Of a stretch of DNA of 6,517 nt, positions 1 through 6,517 are shown piece after piece. The translations under genes were made by a program, and so were the position numbers. The notes beneath the pieces were generated by a model, which searched no databases, was not told where the DNA came from, and saw only the letters and a program-made list of their open reading frames with translations. Position 1 is the first letter of the stretch. Each line of letters begins with the position of its first letter. Source of the DNA: Holdemanella sp. (GTDB lineage: Bacteria > Bacillota_I > Bacilli_A > Erysipelotrichales > Erysipelotrichaceae); assembly GCA_021442845.1 (NCBI GenBank), contig JABUSD010000195.1, positions 1-6,517 on the forward strand, written 5' to 3'.

Positions 1-71
1 CGGTTCAATACCGAAATCAAGCCTTATAATTTTTAGTCCAACTTTATGGGTTCATTACAGAATGAAGTCTT

Positions 72-1043
72 TTATTTCTTCGCATTTCTTGGATTAAAAG
101 CATGTGCCAATGCTTCTGATAAAGATGCTTTATCTTCAACTGCACGAATCAATGCTGCGATATATGGTGCGATTGATAATACAACCATGTTCTTATATAA
201 TGGCTGCTTTGCTGATTGGTTAATTGTATTTGTACAGATGAATTCTTTTAATCCACTACCATTTAAACGTTCAATAGCAGGTCCTGATAATACACCGTGG
301 GAACAAGCTGCATATACTTCCTTTGCCCCTTTTTCCTTTAACATATTGATACCAGTCACAAGCGTTCCAGCTGTATCTACCATATCATCAATCATGATAG
401 CTGTTTTTCCTGATACATCTCCTAATAGATTCATCGCAACCGCTACATTTGGTTTAGGTCTTCGCTTATCAATGATAGCTACTGGTGCATCTAACATGTC
501 GGCTAAACGACGAGCACGTACTGTTCCTCCATGGTCTGGTGAAACAACAACGACTTCACCGATATCTTCTTTTTCCTTGAAGTAATCTGCGATGATTCCT
601 AATGCTGAAATATCATCAGCAGGAACATCAAAGAATCCTTGTATCTGCTGTGCATGTAAATCCACTGTAACAACACGATCACATCCTGCAGCCTCTAACA
701 TTTTTGCGACAAGCTTTGATGAAATTGGCTGACGAGGTCTTGCCTTTCTATCTTGTCTTGCATATCCATAATAAGGAATAATACAGCTTATTGATGCAGC
801 ACTTGCTCGTTCACATGCATCAATACCAATTAGGATTTCCATTAGGTTATCATTAACTGGAGCACTTGTACTCTGGACAAAATATACATTCTTCCCACGT
901 ACAGATTCACCTAATTCAACAAGGATTTCATTATCTGCAAAGTGTTTAACAGAACAGTCTCCAAGTTTTAATCCTAAAATATCACAAATTTCCTGGGCTA
1001 ACTCTTTATTTGATGATAATCCAAAAACAACAGTATTTTCCAT
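72..1043 (-). CDS. prs: Ribose-phosphate pyrophosphokinase (PRPP synthetase, class I)
   Basis: Prs transfers pyrophosphate from ATP to ribose-5-phosphate, making PRPP for purine, pyrimidine, NAD, His and Trp synthesis. The 323 residues are close to the usual 310-320. Motifs in order: FADNE (35-39), SVRG (47-50), STSAPVNDNLME (58-69), the ATP-binding YYGYARQDRK (91-100) leading into the ARPRQPIS loop, VDLHAQQIQGFF (127-138) with metal-site His130, SPDHGG (168-173), Lys193 in DKRR (the catalytic Lys by alignment), and the PRPP loop IDDMVDTAGT (218-227). SPDHGG and ARPRQPIS differ from the Bacillus/E. coli forms (SPDIGG and a VRSARVPI-like loop), marking a divergent Gram-positive branch. The C-terminus carries a short extra tail (FNPRNAKK). 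A clear SD, GAGAGGG, lies 7 nt before the start. The gene shares a transcript with glmU, the pairing seen in Bacillus (gcaD-prs). Confidence 0.97.
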   Translation of the reverse strand: MENTVVFGLSSNKELAQEICDILGLKLGDCSVKHFADNEILVELGESVRGKNVYFVQSTSAPVNDNLMEILIGIDACERASAASISCIIPYYGYARQDRKARPRQPISSKLVAKMLEAAGCDRVVTVDLHAQQIQGFFDVPADDISALGIIADYFKEKEDIGEVVVVSPDHGGTVRARRLADMLDAPVAIIDKRRPKPNVAVAMNLLGDVSGKTAIMIDDMVDTAGTLVTGINMLKEKGAKEVYAACSHGVLSGPAIERLNGSGLKEFICTNTINQSAKQPLYKNMVVLSIAPYIAALIRAVEDKASLSEALAHAFNPRNAKK

Positions 1044-1050
1044 GTAGTGT

Positions 1051-1057
1051 CCCTCTC
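1051..1057 (-). promoter_or_regulatory. prs ribosome binding site
   Basis: GAGAGGG is read on the minus strand 7 nt before the prs ATG at 1043, within the 29-nt gap after the glmU stop. It gives prs independent and probably efficient initiation. Confidence 0.7.
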
Positions 1058-1072
1058 TGTCTTTTTCTACTT

Positions 1073-2062
1073 CTATTTATTGGTGATGTATTCAAACGGT
1101 CCAACAGCTGTATTTTCTTCAACTGTTGCCTTTACGACCTTACTTGCATCGACTGTTGCACCTTTCTTTATATGTGCATCCAGCAGATAGCTTCCTGGTA
1201 GAATCTCAACTTCATCCTCAATAACTGTCTTTCCTAGCAGTTCTGTGTTTGGATGAATGATGACATCTTTTCCAATGATAACATCCTGACCAATAACAGT
1301 ACGGTTTGGATCCACAATCTGAACACCATTTTTCATCCAGTTCATGTTGATACGATTTCTTAGCCATATATAAGCTTTGTTCAACTCAACACAATCGTTG
1401 ATGCCCATCACTTCATCACGATCTTTAATAATCATCCCGTTTACCTTCATGTTCTGATCAGAAAAGATTTTGACTAGATCTGTTAGATAGTATTCATGCT
1501 GCGCATTGTTTGTCTTCAGATTCTTTAAGTTATCAAATAACAATCTGTTATCAAAACAATACATTCCTGCATTTATTTCATTGATCTTCTTTTGCTCTGG
1601 TGTACAATCCTTGGCTTCCACAATAGCCTGTACATTCCCTTTTTCATCACGAACAATTCTTCCATAATGGGCTCCACTATCCAATACAGCTGTAAGAAGT
1701 GTAGCTGAAGCTTCCTTGTTTGCTTCAAAGAGCTGTTCTAATGTTTCTGGCTGAACACATGGTCCATCCCCGTTGATGATGAGTGTATCCCCCACTTCAT
1801 CCTTCAACTGCATGCACTGCATAACGGCATGTCCTGTTCCTAATTGTGGTTCCTGAATCGCAAATTCCACATCTGGAAATGCTTCCATAATAGATTCCTT
1901 CTGGTATCCAACCACAACGACAATTCGTTCCACATGCACCTTTCTAAGAGCATCGATGATGTATGCAAGCATTGGCCGATCGATAATAGAGTGCATGACT
2001 TTACTCTTATCCGATTTCATTCTTGTTCCTTTGCCTGCAGCTAAAATAATCGCATTACGCAT
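1073..2062 (-). CDS. glmU: Short GlmU-like UDP-N-acetylglucosamine pyrophosphorylase lacking the acetyltransferase active site
   Basis: GlmU normally acetylates glucosamine-1-phosphate and then couples it to UTP, giving UDP-GlcNAc for peptidoglycan. The uridylyltransferase half is complete here. From the Met at 2062: LAAGKGTRM (7-15), a conserved Lys-bearing segment (SDKSKVMH), QEPQLGTGHAV (70-80), metal-site Asp99 in NGDGPC, NAGMYCFD (164-171), YYLTDL (191-196) and GIND with the second metal residue Asn222. From about residue 249 hexapeptide repeats begin (IGQDVIIGKDVIIHP). The protein then ends at VGPFEYITNK, 329 residues against about 450-460 for the family. It stops before the RPG segment and all the downstream acetyltransferase His, Tyr, Asn and Lys residues. 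Upstream in-frame ATGs at 2074, 2089 and 2104 would add up to 14 residues. I chose 2062 because relatives start right before AIILAAGKGTRM and GGAG lies just upstream, although only 3 nt away. prs follows after 29 nt. Confidence 0.88.
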   Translation of the reverse strand: MRNAIILAAGKGTRMKSDKSKVMHSIIDRPMLAYIIDALRKVHVERIVVVVGYQKESIMEAFPDVEFAIQEPQLGTGHAVMQCMQLKDEVGDTLIINGDGPCVQPETLEQLFEANKEASATLLTAVLDSGAHYGRIVRDEKGNVQAIVEAKDCTPEQKKINEINAGMYCFDNRLLFDNLKNLKTNNAQHEYYLTDLVKIFSDQNMKVNGMIIKDRDEVMGINDCVELNKAYIWLRNRINMNWMKNGVQIVDPNRTVIGQDVIIGKDVIIHPNTELLGKTVIEDEVEILPGSYLLDAHIKKGATVDASKVVKATVEENTAVGPFEYITNK

Positions 2063-2106
2063 TTTCTCCACCATACCTTCCGATTTCATTCTAGCAAATT
2101 TCATAT

Positions 2107-2119
2107 AGGTTTGAAACCT
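2107..2119. repeat. 13-bp palindrome AGGTTTGAAACCT in the glmU leader
   Basis: AGGTTT and AAACCT are perfect inverted arms around a single G. The palindrome lies between the putative promoter and the glmU start, about 45 bp before the chosen start and a few bases before the upstream in-frame ATG at 2104. It could be a small operator or a chance palindrome. No poly-U follows in either direction, so it is not a terminator. Confidence 0.35.
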
Positions 2120-2165
2120 TATGAAAAAAATAAATTTATAATCATTTTTATGTGTTTATGATTTA

Positions 2166-2193
2166 TTTATATGTGTTCTTTATCTACAAACAA
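2166..2193 (-). promoter_or_regulatory. Possible sigma-A promoter for glmU-prs
   Basis: Read on the minus strand, TTGTTT (2193-2188) and TATAAA (2171-2166) are separated by 16 bp and lie about 105 bp upstream of the predicted glmU start, just after the pur terminator. The -10 matches the consensus TATAAT at five of six positions; the -35 is weak. The region is very AT-rich, so similar matches arise by chance. A promoter somewhere in this gap is likely because a terminator precedes it, but this exact pair is tentative. Confidence 0.35.
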
Positions 2194-2208
2194 ATCAATA
2201 AAAGCACA

Positions 2209-2233
2209 AAAGCAGACATAAATGGTCTGCTTT
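2209..2233 (-). terminator. Rho-independent terminator at the end of the pur operon
   Basis: On the minus strand, five bases after the purH TAA stop, AAAGCAGAC (2233-2225) pairs perfectly with GTCTGCTTT (2217-2209) around a 7-nt loop, giving a 9-bp stem. The 3' arm ends in TTT and continues as TGTGCTTTTATTG. The U-tract is therefore interrupted by GTGC, so some read-through into glmU-prs is possible. The position directly after purH and the orientation make a terminator the best reading. Confidence 0.8.
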
Positions 2234-2238
2234 GCATA

Positions 2239-3771
2239 TTAGTGTTTGAAGTGTCTTACACCCGTAAATACCATTGTAACACCATACTGGTTACAGATAT
2301 CGATAGATTCCTGGTCACGTACAGATCCACCTGGCTGGATGATGGCAGTAACTCCTGCTTTAATTGCAGCTTCTACTGTATCTCCAAATGGGAAGAATGC
2401 ATCCGATGCAAGTACAGATCCTTCGCATTTTTCTCCTGCCTGCTTGATTGCAATTTCAGCAGCACCGACACGGTTCATCTGTCCAGCACCTACACCAATT
2501 GTCATATCATCTTTTACCAACACGATGGCATTTGATTTAACGTGCTTAACAACATTCCATCCAAATAATAACTGTCTAACTTCTTCATCTGTTGGTTTTC
2601 TATTTGTTACACAACGTAAGTCATCTGCCTTTACCGTGTGCATATCCATATCCTGCACCAACAATCCATCATTTACATTTGTATATTTTAATGATGTTGT
2701 TGCCGATAATGTTGTATCCAATTCCATTAAACGGATATTTTTCTTCTTTGTCAGGATATCCATAGCTTCTGGTGTAAATCCAGGTGCAATGATGATTTCT
2801 AAGAAGATTTTAGATAGTTTTTCAGCTAATGATGCACCAACCACATCATTTAAGGCAACAATTCCACCAAAGATAGATACTGGGTCTGCTTCATATGCCT
2901 TATCCCATGCCGCTTCAATTGTATCACCGATACCAACTCCACATGGATTCATATGTTTTAGACCAACTGCAGCAAACTGTCCGTCAAAATCCTTTAGGAT
3001 TTCAATAGCAGCATTTCCATCCTGGATGTTGTTGTAAGATAATTCTTTTCCATGCAACTGCGTTGCGTTTGCCAATGAATATTTAGGATTCATTCCTTTA
3101 TAGAAAGCCGCTTTCTGATGAGGGTTTTCACCATAACGTAAATCCTGCACCTTATCAAATGTGATTGTTAAGCTTTCAGGGAATTCTTCACCTGTCTTCT
3201 TTGTTAAGTAATCTGCAATCATCGCATCATAACGAGCTGTGTGTCTAAATACCTTAGCTGCTAATTTTTCACGAGTTTCGAATGTTGTTTCTCCGTTTTC
3301 CTTGATTTCAGATAATACTTTTTCATAATCCTTTGGATCGCAGATTACAGGAATGCTCTGGTAGTTTTTAGATGCACTGCGTAACATACTTGGTCCACCG
3401 ATATCGATGTTTTCAATGATGACTTCGTGGCTTACTCCTGGCTTCTGTACTGTTTCCTTGAATGGATATAAGTTTACACATACTAAATCGATATAATCAA
3501 TTCCTAATTCCTTAATCTGTGCTACATGATCTGGATTGTCTCTTACACATAATAAAGCTCCATGTACATTTGGGTGTAATGTTTTTACACGTCCATCCAT
3601 AATTTCTGGAAATCCTGTAATATCACTGATTCCAATAGGTTTTAAACCAGCAGCCTCTAATGCTTTTTTAGTCCCACCTGTTGAAATGATTTCATAACCA
3701 CAATCTACCAGTCCTGATACGAATTCTACAAGATTTGTCTTGTCTGATACACTAACTAATGCTCTTTTCAT
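2239..3771 (-). CDS. purH: Bifunctional AICAR transformylase / IMP cyclohydrolase
   Basis: PurH carries out the last two steps of IMP synthesis: formylation of AICAR with 10-formyltetrahydrofolate, then ring closure of FAICAR to IMP. Its 510 residues are the normal full length. Residues 1 to about 195 are the IMP cyclohydrolase (MGS-like) domain, with SVSDKTNL (7-14), STGGT (30-34), GFPEIMDGRVKTLHP (53-67) and ENIDIGGP (120-127). The rest is the AICAR transformylase domain, with LRYGENPHQ (211-219), the catalytic Lys272-His273 pair in LKHMNPCGVG, KSNAIV (412-417), GAGQMNRV (428-435), SDAFFPFGD (456-464) and IIQPGGSVRD (477-486). It starts within the purN stop (ATGA). The ribosome site upstream is weak (GAAAGGTAAGGT, about 9 nt or more away), which favours reinitiation by ribosomes finishing purN. 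A terminator follows immediately, so this is the end of the pur operon. No purD follows it, unlike many Gram-positive operons. Confidence 0.98.
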   Translation of the reverse strand: MKRALVSVSDKTNLVEFVSGLVDCGYEIISTGGTKKALEAAGLKPIGISDITGFPEIMDGRVKTLHPNVHGALLCVRDNPDHVAQIKELGIDYIDLVCVNLYPFKETVQKPGVSHEVIIENIDIGGPSMLRSASKNYQSIPVICDPKDYEKVLSEIKENGETTFETREKLAAKVFRHTARYDAMIADYLTKKTGEEFPESLTITFDKVQDLRYGENPHQKAAFYKGMNPKYSLANATQLHGKELSYNNIQDGNAAIEILKDFDGQFAAVGLKHMNPCGVGIGDTIEAAWDKAYEADPVSIFGGIVALNDVVGASLAEKLSKIFLEIIIAPGFTPEAMDILTKKKNIRLMELDTTLSATTSLKYTNVNDGLLVQDMDMHTVKADDLRCVTNRKPTDEEVRQLLFGWNVVKHVKSNAIVLVKDDMTIGVGAGQMNRVGAAEIAIKQAGEKCEGSVLASDAFFPFGDTVEAAIKAGVTAIIQPGGSVRDQESIDICNQYGVTMVFTGVRHFKH

Positions 3772-4352
3772 ACGATTTTTACCTTACCTTTCTCTACTTG
3801 AATTTTACCATCGCAATACAATGCGACAACTTTTGGCAGAATCTGATGTTCTACCTCTAAAACACGCTTTTGAATGTCTTCCGCTGTTTCCAGATCTGCA
3901 ATGGATACAGCTTCCTGCCAGATAATAGGTCCACCATCCACTTCTTCACTTACAAAGTGTACTGTTGCTCCGCTGACTTTGGCTCCTCTTTGAATGACAG
4001 CGTTATGGACGTGCATTCCGTACATCCCTGGGCCACAGAATGAAGGGATCAGCGATGGGTGGATATTGATGATTTTGTTTGGATATGCTGCGATCAAATC
4101 ATGTCCGAGTATCGCAAGATACCCAGCCAATACCACAAAATCAATCTTATATTCTTTCAGTGTTTCTAATAACACTGTCTGATCCTTAATGACAGCCGTT
4201 GGAATACCAGCATTCTCGGCTCTTTGTAAACCTTTAGCTGATGGACGATTGGATACAACAAGGGCGATTTCTCCATGGATCGAGTCACGATGATCAATAA
4301 TGGATTGTAAATCTGTTCCTCCTCCAGAGATAAGAACAGCCATTCTTAACAT
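3768..4352 (-). CDS. purN: Phosphoribosylglycinamide formyltransferase (GAR transformylase)
   Basis: PurN transfers a formyl group from 10-formyltetrahydrofolate to GAR, giving FGAR, the third step of IMP synthesis. The protein has 194 residues and a formyltransferase fold. The phosphate-binding loop is SGGGTDLQ (9-16). The catalytic triad is Asn96 and His98 in NIHPSLIP, plus Asp139 in EEVDGGP. Compared with the E. coli enzyme there are five extra residues between His98 and Asp139, in the [13 protein letters not shown] segment, a layout I recall from clostridial PurN. The start at 4352 is preferred over the in-frame ATG at 4343 because an AAAGGGAG site lies 7 nt upstream of it. The gene overlaps purM by 7 nt (ATGTTAA) and purH by 4 nt (ATGA), so translation is probably coupled on both sides. 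Folate dependence is inferred from family; the ATP/formate enzyme PurT is unrelated in sequence. Confidence 0.97.
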   Translation of the reverse strand: MLRMAVLISGGGTDLQSIIDHRDSIHGEIALVVSNRPSAKGLQRAENAGIPTAVIKDQTVLLETLKEYKIDFVVLAGYLAILGHDLIAAYPNKIINIHPSLIPSFCGPGMYGMHVHNAVIQRGAKVSGATVHFVSEEVDGGPIIWQEAVSIADLETAEDIQKRVLEVEHQILPKVVALYCDGKIQVEKGKVKIV

Positions 4353-5371
4353 AATTCGACTCCCTTTGTACCATCAGCGATTTCGCCAACCACAAAACAT
4401 GTATCCCCTGCTTTTTCAATGGCTTTCATCGCTGTATCTACATCCTCTTTATCTAATGCGATAACCATACCAATTCCCATATTGAATGTGTTGTACATCA
4501 TCTGCTGGGCTACATTCCCGTTCTTTGCGATCAAGTCAAAGATTGGTGGAACGGGATAGCTATCCTTTTTAATAATTGCTTTTACACCTTCTGGTAACAT
4601 ACGTGGTACATTCTCATAGAATCCACCACCTGTAATATGTGAACATCCTTTTACAGTTACACCCGATTCCTTGATGTTTTTAAGTGCTTTTACATAGATG
4701 CGTGTTGGTGCGATTAACGCTTCCCCTAATGTCTTGCCTAATTCATCATAATATGTATTTAATGAGGCTTCGCTCATTTCAAACACTGAACGAACAAGAC
4801 TAAATCCATTGGAGTGGACTCCCGTGGATGCGATTCCTACAAGAACATCTCCCGCTTTAATATTCGATCCATCGATGATATCCTTCTTATCAACAACGCC
4901 AACCGCAAAGCCAGCTAAGTCATATTCATCCTCTGGCATAAGACCTGGATGTTCTGCTGTTTCTCCACCAATCAGGGCACAGCCGCTCTGCTTGCATCCT
5001 TCAGCAATCCCACTGACAATCGTTGCGATCTTTTCAGGGTAGTTCTTGCCACATGCGATATAATCCAGGAAGAATAGTGGTTCTCCCCCGCTGCATGCGA
5101 TATCGTTTACACACATTGCAACTGCATCAATACCAATTGTATCGTGCTTATCCATAATAAATGCAAGCTTTACCTTTGTTCCGCATCCATCCGTTCCTGA
5201 TAATAAGACTGGCTCTTCCATATTCTTAATACCACTTAAATCGAAGGCTCCTGCAAATCCTCCAAGACCTCCTAATACTTCAGGACGGAATGTTTCCTTA
5301 ACATGCTTTTTCATCAATTCCACTGATTTATAACCAGCTTCAATATCGACTCCTGCTTTTTTATAATCCAT
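4346..5371 (-). CDS. purM: Phosphoribosylformylglycinamidine cyclo-ligase (AIR synthase)
   Basis: PurM closes the imidazole ring, converting FGAM and ATP to AIR, the fifth step of the pathway. The 341 residues match the usual family length, and the start [10 protein letters not shown] is the typical PurM N-terminus. Conserved blocks appear in order: GGLGGF (34-39), GTDGCGTK (59-66, where many relatives have DGVGTK), [12 protein letters not shown] (79-90), EPLFFLDY (97-104), GGETAE (135-140), HSNGFSLVR (186-194), [13 protein letters not shown] (245-257) and [10 protein letters not shown] (293-302). These are the nucleotide-binding and dimer-core motifs of the PurM/PurL ATPase superfamily. The start lies 8 nt after the purL stop and has a strong AGGAGG site. 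The last codons overlap the start of purN by 7 nt. Usually purF sits between purL and purM in Gram-positive operons; it is absent here. Confidence 0.98.
   Translation of the reverse strand: MDYKKAGVDIEAGYKSVELMKKHVKETFRPEVLGGLGGFAGAFDLSGIKNMEEPVLLSGTDGCGTKVKLAFIMDKHDTIGIDAVAMCVNDIACSGGEPLFFLDYIACGKNYPEKIATIVSGIAEGCKQSGCALIGGETAEHPGLMPEDEYDLAGFAVGVVDKKDIIDGSNIKAGDVLVGIASTGVHSNGFSLVRSVFEMSEASLNTYYDELGKTLGEALIAPTRIYVKALKNIKESGVTVKGCSHITGGGFYENVPRMLPEGVKAIIKKDSYPVPPIFDLIAKNGNVAQQMMYNTFNMGIGMVIALDKEDVDTAMKAIEKAGDTCFVVGEIADGTKGVELC
4360..4367 (-). promoter_or_regulatory. purN ribosome binding site inside the end of purM
   Basis: AAAGGGAG is read on the minus strand with a 7-nt spacer to the ATG at 4352. 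It would be 16 nt from the alternative ATG at 4343, so it decides the start in favour of 4352. It lies inside purM coding sequence. Confidence 0.75.
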
Positions 5372-5375
5372 ACAT

Positions 5376-5381
5376 CCTCCT
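5376..5381 (-). promoter_or_regulatory. purM ribosome binding site overlapping the purL stop codon
   Basis: AGGAGG is read on the minus strand four bases before the purM ATG. Its first two bases are the last two of the purL TAG stop (5382-5380). A ribosome terminating on purL thus sits on the purM initiation site, which suggests coupled translation. Confidence 0.8.
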
Positions 5382-6517
5382 ATTTATGTGTGAAATAACG
5401 GATTCCATTTTCAAAAATATTCTGGTCCTTATTTCCTGCAATATTCTTAAACAATCCATCTTCATAACGTTCAGAGTGACCCATCTTACCAAAGATCTTT
5501 CCATCTTCAGAGAAGATTCCTTCAATCGCCATGCTTGAACCATTAATATTATCAAGACCATCCATTGTAGGAATACCACGCTCGTTGACATATTGTGTCG
5601 CAATCTGTCCGTTTTCCAGCAATTTCTTTAACACATCCTCTGATGCGACAAACTTACCTTCTCCATGCGACATAGCGATAGAGTGGATTGCACCTGCTTC
5701 CATTCCTGCAAGCCATGGAGACGCATTGGATGTAATACGTGTTCTTGCGATATGTGATACGTGGCGGTTGATATTATTTCTAAACAATGTAGGGTTATTG
5801 GCATCCAGAAGCTCTACATCTCCATATGGAAGAAGGCCTGATTTAATCAACGCCTGGAATCCATTACAAATACCAAGAATCAATCCATCATTTGCTCTCA
5901 TTGTTGAGATTGCACTTGAAATCTTAGGATTTCTTAATACATTGGCAATAAACTTACCAGAACCATCTGGTTCATCTCCACTTGAGAATCCACCAACAAT
6001 CATTAAAATCTGTGCTTTTTCAATTTCAGAAGCTAATGTATCAATACTCTTCTGAATGTTTTCAACCGTTAAGTTATTAAATACAACCTGATGTACTTCC
6101 CCACCAGCTCTTTCAAATTTCTGGGTTGTATCATATTCACAGTTCTGTCCTGGGAAGACAGGGATTACGACAACTGGTTTTTCAACCTGTACCTTTGACT
6201 GTGGCACTTTCTTGTCTGTAAGTGGTGTTGGTACAACATCCTTATTCTTATCTACAATCATTGGATATACTTTATCGTAGCGTTTTGTCCATGCACATAA
6301 GGCATCCTCGACACTTACTTTTTCATCATTGATTACGATTTCCTTGGAATCGTTGATAATTCCTAATAATGTGAAATGATCATCTAGAATTGTTTCATTC
6401 GCTTCTACGATTATAGATCCTGTATTCATTCCATATACATCTTCATCGGTTACGATGGCAACCCCTAATTTGTTTCCAAACGCCATCTTTGAAATCGCAT
6501 AACCGATTCCTCCAAAC
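5380..6517 (-). CDS. purL: Phosphoribosylformylglycinamidine synthase (FGAM synthase), C-terminal part, partial at window edge
   Basis: PurL converts FGAR, ATP and glutamine to FGAM, the fourth step of de novo IMP synthesis, in the cytoplasm. About 378 codons are visible. The frame stays open through the right edge, reading [10 protein letters not shown] before the Met at 6486, so that Met is internal and the start lies outside. Numbering from that Met, residues 1-95 are the end of the second AIR-synthase-like domain. Residues 104-368 are a fused class I glutamine amidotransferase domain: [11 protein letters not shown] (109-119), the nucleophile elbow GICNGFQ with Cys207, SHGEGKF (273-279), and His337/Glu339 in GHSER, which complete the triad. 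The fused amidotransferase, and an ending in [10 protein letters not shown] plus NKDQ, match the large single-chain PurL of streptococci and clostridia, not the split PurS/PurQ/PurL of Bacillus. The TAG stop overlaps the purM Shine-Dalgarno. Confidence 0.96.
   Translation of the reverse strand, partial: FGGIGYAISKMAFGNKLGVAIVTDEDVYGMNTGSIIVEANETILDDHFTLLGIINDSKEIVINDEKVSVEDALCAWTKRYDKVYPMIVDKNKDVVPTPLTDKKVPQSKVQVEKPVVVIPVFPGQNCEYDTTQKFERAGGEVHQVVFNNLTVENIQKSIDTLASEIEKAQILMIVGGFSSGDEPDGSGKFIANVLRNPKISSAISTMRANDGLILGICNGFQALIKSGLLPYGDVELLDANNPTLFRNNINRHVSHIARTRITSNASPWLAGMEAGAIHSIAMSHGEGKFVASEDVLKKLLENGQIATQYVNERGIPTMDGLDNINGSSMAIEGIFSEDGKIFGKMGHSERYEDGLFKNIAGNKDQNIFENGIRYFTHK

Noticed and set aside
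51..66. Inverted repeat TTCATT-ACAG-AATGAA as a terminator for prs
   Set aside because: The stem has six AT-rich pairs, and on the minus strand it is followed by CCCATAAAG with no U-tract.
46..585. Plus-strand open frame of 179 codons opposite prs
   Set aside because: It is antisense to conserved prs coding sequence, has no Shine-Dalgarno and no family resemblance.
1073..1076. Frameshift as the cause of the short GlmU
   Set aside because: Only 29 nt separate the glmU stop from the prs start, so the missing 120 or so residues are not present in any frame.
2130..2139. 10-bp palindrome ATAAATTTAT
   Set aside because: It consists only of A and T in a very AT-rich stretch and is expected by chance.
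2105..2238. Riboswitch or small RNA in the purH-glmU gap
   Set aside because: Apart from the terminator hairpin the segment is short and highly AT-rich, with no conserved purine-riboswitch-like or glmS-ribozyme-like structure visible.
2246..3037. Plus-strand open frame of 263 codons opposite purH
   Set aside because: It lies wholly antisense to a full-length, motif-complete PurH and shows no recognisable motif or ribosome site. Its low-complexity Ser/Thr/Pro-rich composition is typical of a reverse-strand shadow.
5361..5603. Minus-strand 80-codon frame overlapping the end of purL and start of purM
   Set aside because: It is out of frame with two strongly conserved genes whose spacing is already explained by a stop/Shine-Dalgarno overlap.
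5531..6055. Plus-strand open frame of 174 codons opposite purL
   Set aside because: It is antisense to the conserved amidotransferase domain of purL and is a codon-pattern shadow.
6484..6486. ATG as a start of a short stand-alone glutamine amidotransferase gene (PurQ-like)
   Set aside because: The frame is open upstream to the window edge and encodes the conserved [15 protein letters not shown] segment of large PurL, so this Met is internal.

Overview
This window is a compact run of core nucleotide-metabolism genes, all read from the minus strand, so transcription runs from right to left. The low G+C, strong Shine-Dalgarno sites and protein types point to a low-GC Gram-positive bacterium. 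The relevant types are a single-chain PurL of the streptococcal/clostridial clade, a PurN with the clostridial-style insertion, and a glmU-prs gene pair. A gut Clostridia or Erysipelotrichia relative is my best guess; this is inferred from protein style and was not tested by any search.

Layout in the direction of transcription: the C-terminal part of purL enters from the right edge (6517-5380). It is followed by purM (5371-4346), purN (4352-3768) and purH (3771-2239). These four are packed with an 8-nt gap, a 7-nt overlap and a 4-nt ATGA overlap, so they form one translationally coupled operon covering FGAR to FGAM (purL), FGAM to AIR (purM), GAR to FGAR (purN) and AICAR to IMP (purH). A stem-loop terminator follows five bases after the purH stop. 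After an AT-rich intergenic segment of about 130 bp with a possible promoter comes a second unit, a glmU-like gene and prs, 29 nt apart. Prs makes PRPP, the substrate for the first step of the same purine pathway. The last 71 bases at the left edge hold no assignable gene.

The main unusual point is the glmU-like gene. It encodes a complete uridylyltransferase domain but stops about four left-handed beta-helix turns into the C-terminal domain, before the acetyltransferase active site, and prs begins 29 nt later. It therefore looks like a natural uridylyltransferase-only GlmU. The rest of the window is ordinary housekeeping sequence. I see no mobile element, CRISPR array, RNA gene or novel multi-gene system.
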